This document shows positions 34,656-43,341 of a stretch of DNA of 64,000 nt, piece after piece. Under the pieces are notes generated by a model. That model did no database searches. It saw only the letters and a list, made by a program, of their open reading frames with translations, and had not been told where the DNA came from. Made by a program: the position numbers and the translations under genes. How positions within the stretch are numbered: the stretch's first letter is position 1; every line of letters starts with the position of its first letter. This stretch comes from Paraferrimonas sp. SM1919 (GTDB lineage: Bacteria; Pseudomonadota; Gammaproteobacteria; Enterobacterales; Shewanellaceae), in NCBI RefSeq assembly GCF_010993985.1, contig NZ_WINH01000007.1:62001-126000 (forward strand), given 5' to 3'.

Positions 34656-37600
34656 TATCTATGATTGAAATTTGCTTAAATTGTGGATAGCTAATGACAT
34701 GCTTTTGTGGTTGGTACATGCTTTCTATATACATAGGTGGAACCTGATACAAGCCAGAATTTTGAGCTTTTATACTATAAATAAATGCGTATCGGTTGTT
34801 TTTATAGAAGTGATCTGCAATCACAAACCTATCATTTCTATGTTCAATAAGATCAAATTTATTTAAGTGTTTTATCACAATTCCATCTTTATCTTTGGGT
34901 TCAATATGGTTGTAATTGAGTGTGCCACTAAGAGCGGGATTGTCTACTTCAAAACCAGCTGGGACTTTATCTACTAGCATACCCTGCTTGATTGTTTCAC
35001 TGACAGAGAAGGTGCCTACGACATAGAGACGAGTACCCACACTCACCGCTTCCCCTAGATAAGGTGAGCCATCTTGGTAATAGTATTGCTTGGTTGTAGA
35101 TGCGTAAATGTTACTTTCTTTGTCCAGCCCTACTGCAGAGTATCCATTGACTGTGGCATCAAAATATAAAGGGAAATCATTGTTATTGATTAATTCTCCA
35201 TGGGACTGCTCAACCAAGTTAAGGTTATTTTCACCAGTAAAAGACTTTCCTGAATGGTCGTCAGAAATCATGAAGTGTGTGTTAGTTGGCTGATAGTTAT
35301 CAGCTTTTAGTAGAGCGATTTTATCTTGGGTGCTCAAATAGCTTTGTTGATGTTGTTGTAAATACACATCTAAAAACCAATTAGCATACAATGTATTGAA
35401 ATTTTGGTATTTTTTAGATAACTCCAACATGAGGCTGGCGATTAAAGAGCGATCTCTAATTGCTGAACCGTAGTCACCAATGTATTTATCACTTCTAACA
35501 AATTTAATAGAATCCATCAGTTCAATGGCCTTGCTAACATCGCCGACATGAGCAAATGCACTAGCGATATAAGCTTGAGAAAGGCTATTAATTTGCTTTT
35601 CTTCGCTACTGCTCTGTGGGCTTAATGTGGCTAACATTTTCATATGTGCAGGCGTATAGTTGCTATCTGCTGTAGATTCAAATTCCTCATGTAACAGCAA
35701 TAACTCGCCTCTAGGTATGCGCCCTTGTTTAGCAAGAAGGTACGCAGCGTATGCTGCTACGGCAAGGTCTTTCGAGGTTTTATCCGCTTTTTTCACATAG
35801 CTTTTTAATTTGGCATTGGTTTTGGGGTTCCAAGCATCTTTGTAGATGGCCGGATATTGCTCTTTTAGGGTTAATAAGAAATCGGCAACATAGCTTGTTA
35901 TCCAAGGATCCTCACTATGTTTACTCCATAATCCATAGGCACCACTATAGCTTCTTCTTTTATTGATGATGTTGGTGGCGCTCGCTAAAACATCTTCGAT
36001 AGTCTCATCGTTTAATTTGTTGCTAATTTTGTCTTTAATCTGTGGGTGTTGTAGTAACCAAACCCAAGCTTTCGAGGTCGTTTGTTCGGTACAGCCGTAC
36101 GGGTATTGCAGCAGCGAACCAGATATAACATTGAGATTAAGTTCAGGCTTGGTGCTGATTAATAAGTGTTGTTTAGGTGCTTCTAACCCACTAAAAAGTG
36201 CTGTGTTGAGTGAAAAGGACTGGTTAGGTTCAACAATTTCAATTTGCTTGCGAGTTTGTTGTACTCCTGTCGGGTGCTGAACAGGTACCTTCCAGGTGCG
36301 GTGTTGACTCTCGGCTGCTAGGTTAGGATCAACAAATGAGGCCTTTAAACCAATGCTAATCACATCATCAATGCGATTAAGCAGCGTTTTTGTAACATCA
36401 AAATTGATTTGGTTTGAGGCCTTTTCACCTTTGTTAAGGGTGACGCTTCCGGTGGTCAGTGATGCAGTCAGGCCTGTGGGTAATTGGACCTGATAATCAA
36501 TCGCTTGCTGAGCATCATCCATATTATGAATAACAACACTTAAGCTGGTTTTATCACCTATCACTAAGTTGTTGGGTAGGTATAGCTCTGCAACTAAGGG
36601 AGCAAAAATGGCCAAATCTTTTTGATAGTGACCGAAGTTGTTATCGTCAAAAGCGATGGCAACTAGATCAACTTCGCCGTTATAATCAGGTATATCTAAA
36701 GAAACAGTCGCCTGGCCATTCTCATCTAATTCTATGAGTTTACTAATAATTGATAAACTTTTGACTTCGAGTAATTGAGATGCACTACGATTGAGTTGTT
36801 TTCGATAAGAAACACCAACATCTGAGCCAAATTTGGCCTCCGCAAAGTTAGAATATAAATGACCATATTGATTATATAAATTACCCTTTAAAGAAAAAGG
36901 GTAGCCATTTTGTTGGTAAAAGTGGTCAAATGGATTGTTTATAGTATAGCCGCTGATATTCGTTACCCCTTTATCAACCATACTAATAACGGCATGGCCC
37001 TTTCCTTTCAACCCTGAAACATTTAAATCAATCGTTAACGGTTTATTGGGCCTAGGGGGATTTTTAGTTTCTAACTGTACTGCCAGTTTATTATCATCTC
37101 GATTAATTTTAAGAGGTACAATATCAATACTCTGTTGTATTGGCTGGCCTTGTGTTGCAACCATTAAACTTGTGGTTAAAAATAAGTCGGTACGGTCATG
37201 CTCAACGGGTATTTCAATGACTTGCTTTCCAGCCTCAACTAGACCTAGGTTTTTTTCCCATAAAACCTCCTGGGAAGTTAACGCAATATTCACTCTGCCG
37301 GCCTGTGGGATGTGAATACTTAGCAACGCCTTAGCGTTTAACTCATAAGTACTTTTATCTAATTTTGTTTCAAGTTTACCTGGGCGGTTGCCAGTATCAT
37401 TGTCGTACCAGCTGTTATAAAACTCATATTCAGTATTATTTACATTCACATCGCTGGCATCAGTATCAATGCTTGCTAATACTTTGAAATGGCCTTTATC
37501 TAAATTGAATTTGACGTCGGTAATACCGCTAACTGCTTGAGTGACAGTGTCATGGTACACCCAGGGGTTTTCATGTTTGGTTTTTTCCCAACCTTGGTTT

Positions 37601-39225
37601 TCAATATAATGCCAAGAATAATTACCGCGGTAACTGTAGATGTCTAAATTGACTGTTGCCTCTTTTAAGTGCTGGTTTATTGGTGTAATGATTCCAGCTT
37701 TAAAATGGATCGATTCACCATATTCGGGGCTGGTATTAACTGGCCTTAAAGCAATAAAGGCATCATCATTGGGTAAAATGATATAGCCAAAGCTCTTGCG
37801 TGCTAAGGTATTACCATTTTCTAATATCTCAACATCAACAGAAGCCTTAACTGGCGCTACATGCGACCCAAAATCAGTCGGCAGCTCAATAACAGCATCA
37901 CCATTTTGGTCGATAGTTTGTTGGCTTAACCGCTTTGTCGTGTATGCCCCTGGCTGATTGTCATCTAAGCCAACTTTGTATTGGCTATATTTATCCCATA
38001 GCTTAGATTGCTGTGAAAAGCGCACAGAAGTGACGACTGTGTTGCCCGTGGCATTCGCACCAAATAAGTATTTAACATTCAGTTTTAATTGGTTGGGGTC
38101 ATTAGCGATAACGACTTTATTGCTCACATCACCTGTGATGCTGACTTTCTCAGGTTTAAACTCTTGTACTTGAAAGTAAAAGGTATCGATAACTGGACTA
38201 TTTTCACTGGTTCTAAATTCAACTCTCCAGCGGCCAATAGAGTCGGAAAGTTTTGTTTTCCATTCATAGAAACCGTGAGTAGTGGCTTCAATGCGTTGTT
38301 GTTTTACTTTTGATTGATAAGGGTTTAAAAGTGTCACATGTAACGGTTGCTCTAAAGCTAAGGTACCATCATGGTTTCTTAATAAGGCTCTTAACTCAAT
38401 CGTTTCATTAGGTCGATAAAGGTCTTTAGTGCTCCAACTATAGACTTTGTGATGTTGAAATTTTGGTCCAGAAATTCTCTCAAAATCGTTTAGATCAGCG
38501 GCTCGGTCACTAATATTTAGGATAGCTAATTGATCTTGGTAGGATGCAACAAGGACACCTCTATTAAGTTGTAATGGCTGGTTGATGTTGTCATAAGAAT
38601 TAATTTCAGCCCCATCGTAGAATACTTTTAGTTTTACATCTTGTAATTCTTCGCCAGTGTTAAGATCAAAGGCTTTTAGGTATGACAGTTTACTTTGGTT
38701 ATGACGACGAATTTGTAGTCCTAGTGAGCTGACATGAATAGGGAAGTATTCGCTTTGCAACTTAGCGGTATTTCTTATTCTAGCGATATACCAACCATCT
38801 TTTATATTGCTCGGGAGGGCTAAGCGTGCTGAATGCTCAATATTTTGCTTTGGGTTCTCTAACTTAAAGCGTTCTAGCCAAACACTTTGTAGGTCATTAA
38901 TCACTCGTTCGATTTGATATTCGCTTAATTTTCCCCCCTGAGTACTCCAGTCTCTTTGGGAGATAACTTTGCCGGGCTTATTTAGCCATAAAAGTTCTAG
39001 CTCAACTTCGGTTACGTTTTTATAGCTGATCGGTAGGTAACCCATCTTTTTCGTTAAAACAGGGCCATTTTCTATAGGCGCTACACTGGTAAGGGAAATT
39101 TCCAGTTCAGACTCATTAGCATTGTACTGAGCCAAGTTGTTGTTCTTTGCATTAGCATAGAGACTCAAGCTTAAACTCATATAACAGATACACACTTTAA
39201 ATATGTTTATTATCTTTTTATTCAT
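34645..39225 (-). CDS. yfhM: Bacterial alpha-2-macroglobulin (YfhM type)
   Basis: A 1526-aa envelope protein thought to trap foreign proteases and work with PBP1C in defence and repair. It has an N-terminal signal (residues 1-26, ending YANA), macroglobulin-like beta domains, and the thioester motif GCTEQTTSKAW with C1045, inside the alpha/alpha toroid thioester domain (~1020-1300). E. coli YfhM is a lipoprotein, but no lipobox Cys follows the hydrophobic core here, so this one may be a soluble periplasmic form. The 3' end overlaps pbpC, indicating translational coupling. Confidence 0.92.
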   Translation of the reverse strand: MNKKIINIFKVCICYMSLSLSLYANAKNNNLAQYNANESELEISLTSVAPIENGPVLTKKMGYLPISYKNVTEVELELLWLNKPGKVISQRDWSTQGGKLSEYQIERVINDLQSVWLERFKLENPKQNIEHSARLALPSNIKDGWYIARIRNTAKLQSEYFPIHVSSLGLQIRRHNQSKLSYLKAFDLNTGEELQDVKLKVFYDGAEINSYDNINQPLQLNRGVLVASYQDQLAILNISDRAADLNDFERISGPKFQHHKVYSWSTKDLYRPNETIELRALLRNHDGTLALEQPLHVTLLNPYQSKVKQQRIEATTHGFYEWKTKLSDSIGRWRVEFRTSENSPVIDTFYFQVQEFKPEKVSITGDVSNKVVIANDPNQLKLNVKYLFGANATGNTVVTSVRFSQQSKLWDKYSQYKVGLDDNQPGAYTTKRLSQQTIDQNGDAVIELPTDFGSHVAPVKASVDVEILENGNTLARKSFGYIILPNDDAFIALRPVNTSPEYGESIHFKAGIITPINQHLKEATVNLDIYSYRGNYSWHYIENQGWEKTKHENPWVYHDTVTQAVSGITDVKFNLDKGHFKVLASIDTDASDVNVNNTEYEFYNSWYDNDTGNRPGKLETKLDKSTYELNAKALLSIHIPQAGRVNIALTSQEVLWEKNLGLVEAGKQVIEIPVEHDRTDLFLTTSLMVATQGQPIQQSIDIVPLKINRDDNKLAVQLETKNPPRPNKPLTIDLNVSGLKGKGHAVISMVDKGVTNISGYTINNPFDHFYQQNGYPFSLKGNLYNQYGHLYSNFAEAKFGSDVGVSYRKQLNRSASQLLEVKSLSIISKLIELDENGQATVSLDIPDYNGEVDLVAIAFDDNNFGHYQKDLAIFAPLVAELYLPNNLVIGDKTSLSVVIHNMDDAQQAIDYQVQLPTGLTASLTTGSVTLNKGEKASNQINFDVTKTLLNRIDDVISIGLKASFVDPNLAAESQHRTWKVPVQHPTGVQQTRKQIEIVEPNQSFSLNTALFSGLEAPKQHLLISTKPELNLNVISGSLLQYPYGCTEQTTSKAWVWLLQHPQIKDKISNKLNDETIEDVLASATNIINKRRSYSGAYGLWSKHSEDPWITSYVADFLLTLKEQYPAIYKDAWNPKTNAKLKSYVKKADKTSKDLAVAAYAAYLLAKQGRIPRGELLLLHEEFESTADSNYTPAHMKMLATLSPQSSSEEKQINSLSQAYIASAFAHVGDVSKAIELMDSIKFVRSDKYIGDYGSAIRDRSLIASLMLELSKKYQNFNTLYANWFLDVYLQQHQQSYLSTQDKIALLKADNYQPTNTHFMISDDHSGKSFTGENNLNLVEQSHGELINNNDFPLYFDATVNGYSAVGLDKESNIYASTTKQYYYQDGSPYLGEAVSVGTRLYVVGTFSVSETIKQGMLVDKVPAGFEVDNPALSGTLNYNHIEPKDKDGIVIKHLNKFDLIEHRNDRFVIADHFYKNNRYAFIYSIKAQNSGLYQVPPMYIESMYQPQKHVISYPQFKQISIIDNAQ

Positions 39226-39465
39226 CTTAGCATCCTTTAGCTTGGCACCTAAAAATAGTAGATACTGATTTCTGTACCTTTATATGACTATTTTGGGGAA
39301 CACCCTAGAGATCACAGTTTAGCACCTTAAATGTGCATAATTCATTGATTTTAAGTTGTTTTTTTGGTCAGTATACTTTGTGTTCATGATAAAGGAAACA
39401 CCAACACGATATGCTTAGTCTAAGTTTTAGGGGAGTTAAACGGTCTGTCCAAAGCGATCATTTAA

Positions 39466-41499
39466 TTAATATTGGTATTGAACACTCACCAACCATTGGC
39501 GATCTCTACCTGGAAAGTACCTATCACCACTAAAATGACTAAAATCTGCTCTTTCTGCGTAACGAGTATCCAATAAGTTATCGACCTTAGCCCTGAGTTG
39601 CAGGCTCTGGTTGATCTGCCATTGGCTGCGAAGGTTGACCAGCTGGTGGCCCTCATATTTATGCTCGTTGGCGATATCGGTAAAGTATTCGTCCACATAA
39701 ATCCATTCTAAGGTGGCAGCTAAACTATCAAGTACTTGCCAGTTAACTTGGCTAGAGGCATTAACCGCCGGAGCGCTGTCTACTTTATTGCCCTTCACAT
39801 CACCCAATTGCGCAATTTCACCGTATTCATGGTTGGCATAGCTGGCATTAAGTTGCCAATGAATACTTTGGCTTAGGGCAAGCTTAAACGCTCCCTCAAT
39901 GCCCTTATGCTTAGTGTTGCCACCGCTGACATTAAAGTAATCGCTGTCACGCAGGATCAGGTTATCCCTTTGCATAAGATAAGCGGTAAGTTGCCAATTA
40001 ATGCTTGGGGTTGCCCCACGCCAACCTAGTTCGAAACTGTCTATGGTTTCACTTGTTAATTCCGCTTTGGTTTGTGCTCGTTGCAAGCGATACAGTTCTG
40101 TCGCCTGGGGAGCGCGATGCCCACGACTTAGGTTGCTATATAACTGTTGGTTCGTACTCAGCTGGTAGCTTAGCCCGAATTTGGGTGAAAAATGGCTAAA
40201 ACTGTCCTTGCTCGATTCAGGTCGTGCATAGCGACAGCCACCAAAACCACAGGTATTGCCCTGCTCATCCACTCGGCCAGAGTTCATTTGATTTTGGTAG
40301 TCATAGGATTGGTAATCAAATCGGCCGGCGACAGTGGCAATCAGCTGTTCGCTTAGGTTGAAGTTGGCTTGTATATAAGGGGAAATCAGCAGGCTATCCA
40401 CTTGGTAATCATAGTGTTTACCTTGGGGAATGGTGGCCTCTAAAAATGCACTGCCTTCGGTGGGTTTATATTGGTATTGCAGTAATTCACCATGGGTCCA
40501 CTCAACATCGATTCCTGCATCTAACCAATCGTACTGTAATGACGTTTGCACACCAATTGAAGTATGCTGGTTTTCTTCTACTGGAGTGCCCGGTAAAAAG
40601 TGCTGTAAAAACGCCATATTAGCATGACGCAAATACGGATTAATTTGCCAGTTAATGCTGCCATTATCACTGGATAAGCTAGAGGTTAAGCGGATGGAAT
40701 TAGCTTTACGGTAGGCATCTGGCGCGCTGTTAGTTTTAGACAGTAGCTCATCTTTATAGCTGTCTTTACCTTCGAGGTAAGCGGCAGTTTGCTGGTCTAA
40801 ACGGCTGGCATTTAGGGTGTTCACTAGCGTTAGACCAGCCACTGAAGTGCCATGCTTAAAGAGCAGTTTTTGCTGGTTGTAGCCTGAGCTGTCACGGTAA
40901 CCGCCATCGTTTGTGTGGCTAAGGCCGATCAATAAATTATGGTCATCAACATCGGCATTATTGAGTAAATTGAGTTGATAGTAATCATTGCTGCTGGCCG
41001 TTAAGGATAATCGAGAGCCGCTATCAAAACCTGGGGTAAGTACATTAATGACTCCGGTTAGGGCGTTGCTGCCATATACCGCACTCCATGGGCCGGATAG
41101 TATTTCCAAGCTGGCACCTAATTCGGTTGGGGCTTCAAATAACTCATTAATATTACAAAAGCCCGCCGCCCTTAGTGGTATCCCGTCAATCGCTGATAAT
41201 ATTGAACCACAGGCACCGGCGCCGGTTTGAACTGGGCTGCGCAGCCCTGGTAGGTATTCAACACCATCACCACGGGAAAAAGTCACACCTGCAATTTGCA
41301 CGAGTGCCTGCTGGATATGTTGTGCCTGAGTGTTTGCGAGCTCTTGCTCAGTCAGTTGCTGCACTGTGCCAGGCAGTTCGTTGATGGCCACTTGGTGGCG
41401 ATTTGCTGAAACCACCATGATTTCATCCATTTCACTGGCTAGGGCAGGGGCAATGACAAGTGTAGAAATAAGGATTGTATTGAGTTGGTAAGCGTGCAT
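39466..41499 (-). CDS. TonB-dependent outer-membrane receptor
   Basis: A 677-aa receptor. The signal peptide (1-21, ending PALA) is followed by a TonB-box-like stretch EMDEIMVVSA, a plug domain (~30-150, with LPGTVQQL, ILSAIDGIPLR and AVYGSNALTGVINV) and a 22-strand barrel ending RDRQWLVSVQYQY, a terminal aromatic as expected. Two Cys in GFGGCRYARPESS lie in an extracellular loop. The substrate (siderophore, cobalamin or other) is not indicated by neighbours; there is no adjacent ABC importer or TonB. GGAC lies near the start. Confidence 0.9.
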   Translation of the reverse strand: MHAYQLNTILISTLVIAPALASEMDEIMVVSANRHQVAINELPGTVQQLTEQELANTQAQHIQQALVQIAGVTFSRGDGVEYLPGLRSPVQTGAGACGSILSAIDGIPLRAAGFCNINELFEAPTELGASLEILSGPWSAVYGSNALTGVINVLTPGFDSGSRLSLTASSNDYYQLNLLNNADVDDHNLLIGLSHTNDGGYRDSSGYNQQKLLFKHGTSVAGLTLVNTLNASRLDQQTAAYLEGKDSYKDELLSKTNSAPDAYRKANSIRLTSSLSSDNGSINWQINPYLRHANMAFLQHFLPGTPVEENQHTSIGVQTSLQYDWLDAGIDVEWTHGELLQYQYKPTEGSAFLEATIPQGKHYDYQVDSLLISPYIQANFNLSEQLIATVAGRFDYQSYDYQNQMNSGRVDEQGNTCGFGGCRYARPESSKDSFSHFSPKFGLSYQLSTNQQLYSNLSRGHRAPQATELYRLQRAQTKAELTSETIDSFELGWRGATPSINWQLTAYLMQRDNLILRDSDYFNVSGGNTKHKGIEGAFKLALSQSIHWQLNASYANHEYGEIAQLGDVKGNKVDSAPAVNASSQVNWQVLDSLAATLEWIYVDEYFTDIANEHKYEGHQLVNLRSQWQINQSLQLRAKVDNLLDTRYAERADFSHFSGDRYFPGRDRQWLVSVQYQY

Positions 41500-41586
41500 T
41501 TCAGTCCATTGATTATTATTTTAGAGTTAGTATTCCATGATATGCTTTGTTTACGAAGAATATAGTGAAATAGTTTTGTTGCTGCT

Positions 41587-42390
41587 ATGCATAAGCCTCC
41601 CTTAAGACAAGCCAAAACCATAGATAATGTGTTTAATTCTGCTTTCTGGCATCTAAGTCAGCAGGACTTCACCGTTAATGAAATTCGCCAAAAGCTTGAA
41701 CGCAAGACTGAGAACCAACAATGGATAGATACAGTTATCAAGAAACTGATAGACGATGGCTTTTTAAAATCCGATTTACAGTTTGCCATTCGTTTTAGTG
41801 AGTCGTGTTTCTTTAATGAAATGGGGGCCGCCGCCATTAAACAAAAGCTGAAAAAGCGTGGCTTAAAAGAGGCGGATATTCAACAAGCAATAGAACAGGT
41901 CGCCCATGAACAAAATATTGATGAAGACCGGTTAGCAGTATCAAGGCTTAATAACAGCTTTCAAACGTTTGCTAATACCACCAAAGAAAAGCTGTATCAG
42001 CAAATGACCAATAAGGGTTTTAGTCGCGCGCAAGTTGATAAAGCACTGGCCCAGCATCCAGCCAAAGCATCACTTAAAACCAAGCTTGAGGTAAAAGCCG
42101 AAAAGGCGGATTTAACCAAAGAAATTATTAAGCTCTATAAAAAAGGCAAGGGTAAGAGTGTCATTTTGCAAGAGTTAAAACAGCGTCTGATAGATGTCAG
42201 CGAATTTAACGATAAGCTGTATCAGTTAGAAGCTAATGGTGAGGTCGACTTTTTTGAAAGCTGCAAACAACAATTATCAAAAAAAAAGTATGACATGAAT
42301 TGTCATAAGGGGAGAGCTAAAGCGTACGCTTATTTATACCGCAAAGGCTTTAGCTCTGATGAGATTAATGAGGCATTTAATGCGGCTTGA
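41587..42390 (+). CDS. recX: RecX-family regulatory-like protein (long form)
   Basis: A 267-aa protein of repeated three-helix units typical of RecX: FWHLSQQDFTVNEIRQKLERK, WIDTVIKKLIDDGFLKSDLQFAIRF and IKQKLKKRGLKEADIQQAI. RecX restrains RecA filaments. It is much longer than usual (~150 aa); after residue ~150 further, weaker repeat units appear (EIIKLYKKGKGKSVILQEL and AYLYRKGFSSDEINEAF). It is not next to recA, so it may be a RecX paralogue with another role. The ATG lacks a convincing ribosome site. Ends 2 bp before the convergent lipoprotein gene. Confidence 0.65.
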   Translation: MHKPPLRQAKTIDNVFNSAFWHLSQQDFTVNEIRQKLERKTENQQWIDTVIKKLIDDGFLKSDLQFAIRFSESCFFNEMGAAAIKQKLKKRGLKEADIQQAIEQVAHEQNIDEDRLAVSRLNNSFQTFANTTKEKLYQQMTNKGFSRAQVDKALAQHPAKASLKTKLEVKAEKADLTKEIIKLYKKGKGKSVILQELKQRLIDVSEFNDKLYQLEANGEVDFFESCKQQLSKKKYDMNCHKGRAKAYAYLYRKGFSSDEINEAFNAA

Positions 42391-42392
42391 GC

Positions 42393-42770
42393 CTAATCAT
42401 TTAGACGCCAACCATTTTCAGTTTGTCTGAAATGAAAAGCATGAGTAATGCTTCTGGTATCGCCTTTTTTAAAGTCGCCAAATTGCATTTTTAAGGCCAT
42501 CGCGCCAAGCCCGCCTAAAAACCCACTTTGCTTGGCCATGTGTTTAGCAGCGTTTTCAATATCGTTGGTAAACATAATGGTGTAATTCACCTCAACCACA
42601 TACTGTTGATCTTCCATCCAGCCATTTAAGCGCTCAATGTCGACCACTTTATAGACATTAGGGGTGGTGATACTAGCGGTGATCTGTTCAAATACTTCGC
42701 TATCGCTGGGCTTGCCACTGCAGCCAAGTAGAAGTAGCGCGAGTAGCAGGGTATTGACTATTTTTAACAT
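42393..42770 (-). CDS. Small lipoprotein of unknown function
   Basis: 125 aa from ATG 42770, chosen because AGGGA lies six bases upstream and the product then starts with a lipoprotein signal (MLKIVNTLLLALLLLGCSG, lipidated Cys17). An open frame continues 30 codons further upstream but has no signal or ribosome site. The mature part has a mixed alpha/beta look, with a small Gly-rich stretch (SGFLGGLGAMALKM) in the middle. No family recognised. Convergent with the recX-like gene and divergent from the charged-repeat protein. Confidence 0.7.
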   Translation of the reverse strand: MLKIVNTLLLALLLLGCSGKPSDSEVFEQITASITTPNVYKVVDIERLNGWMEDQQYVVEVNYTIMFTNDIENAAKHMAKQSGFLGGLGAMALKMQFGDFKKGDTRSITHAFHFRQTENGWRLND

Positions 42771-42952
42771 AAGAATCCCTTTAAAATTAATTGTATAGCT
42801 TCTGTAGTGAAGTATTAAGTGTGTCACTTTAAAACAACGATGATAACCTACTTTATGCAAAATAAATCACCTCAGTCATTTTTTTCAAGTGAGTTGTCAA
42901 CCTTTAGGGATTGGATTCGTTAAAGCTATATCAATCAAAATGGAGAGTCCTA

Positions 42953-43279
42953 ATGTTAATGAAGAAGCTTTTACTTACCGCAGCGATTACTGTTATTTTT
43001 ACCAGCCTCAGTGCTCAAGCCGTCGATGTAGAAAAGAAACTCGATGTTAAAGGTGACAGAATTGAAAATAAAATGGACGCTAAAGGAGAGCGTATTAATT
43101 CCCGTTTAGATAAAAACGCTGCCCGCCTAGAAGCTAAAGGAAAAACCAAAGTGGCTAATAAAATGGATGCAAAAGGCGATAAAATTGAAAGAAAGTTTAA
43201 TGCAAAGGGCAATAAGATTGACCGCAAACTAAATAAAGCGGGTAAGCAGGCAGAACGAAAACGTAATCGCAAATCTTAA
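42953..43279 (+). CDS. Periplasmic highly charged repeat protein
   Basis: 108 aa from ATG 42953, with GGAGAG seven bases upstream; a second ATG lies two codons later. The signal peptide ends SAQA before VDVEKK. The whole mature chain is built of imperfect ~11-residue units around the pattern K-x-D-x-KG-x-x-I-x-x-K: KLDVKGDRIE, KMDAKGERIN, KMDAKGDKIE, KFNAKGNKID. It is lysine-rich, alpha-helical and very basic, with no Cys and almost no aromatic residues. No enzyme motif. Role unknown; possibly envelope or nucleic-acid binding, as a guess. Ends at a strong terminator. Confidence 0.75.
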   Translation: MLMKKLLLTAAITVIFTSLSAQAVDVEKKLDVKGDRIENKMDAKGERINSRLDKNAARLEAKGKTKVANKMDAKGDKIERKFNAKGNKIDRKLNKAGKQAERKRNRKS

Positions 43280-43296
43280 GGGCTAACTTGCCATAA

Positions 43297-43325
43297 AAAA
43301 AGGCGGCTGAATCAGCCGCCTTTTT
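43297..43325. terminator. Bidirectional terminator, charged-repeat gene/ppiD
   Basis: AAAAAGGCGGCTGA/TCAGCCGCCTTTTT, 14-bp perfect stem with a one-base centre, between two convergent genes. Confidence 0.9.
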
Positions 43326-43341
43326 AGTTTCAGTGTGTCAG

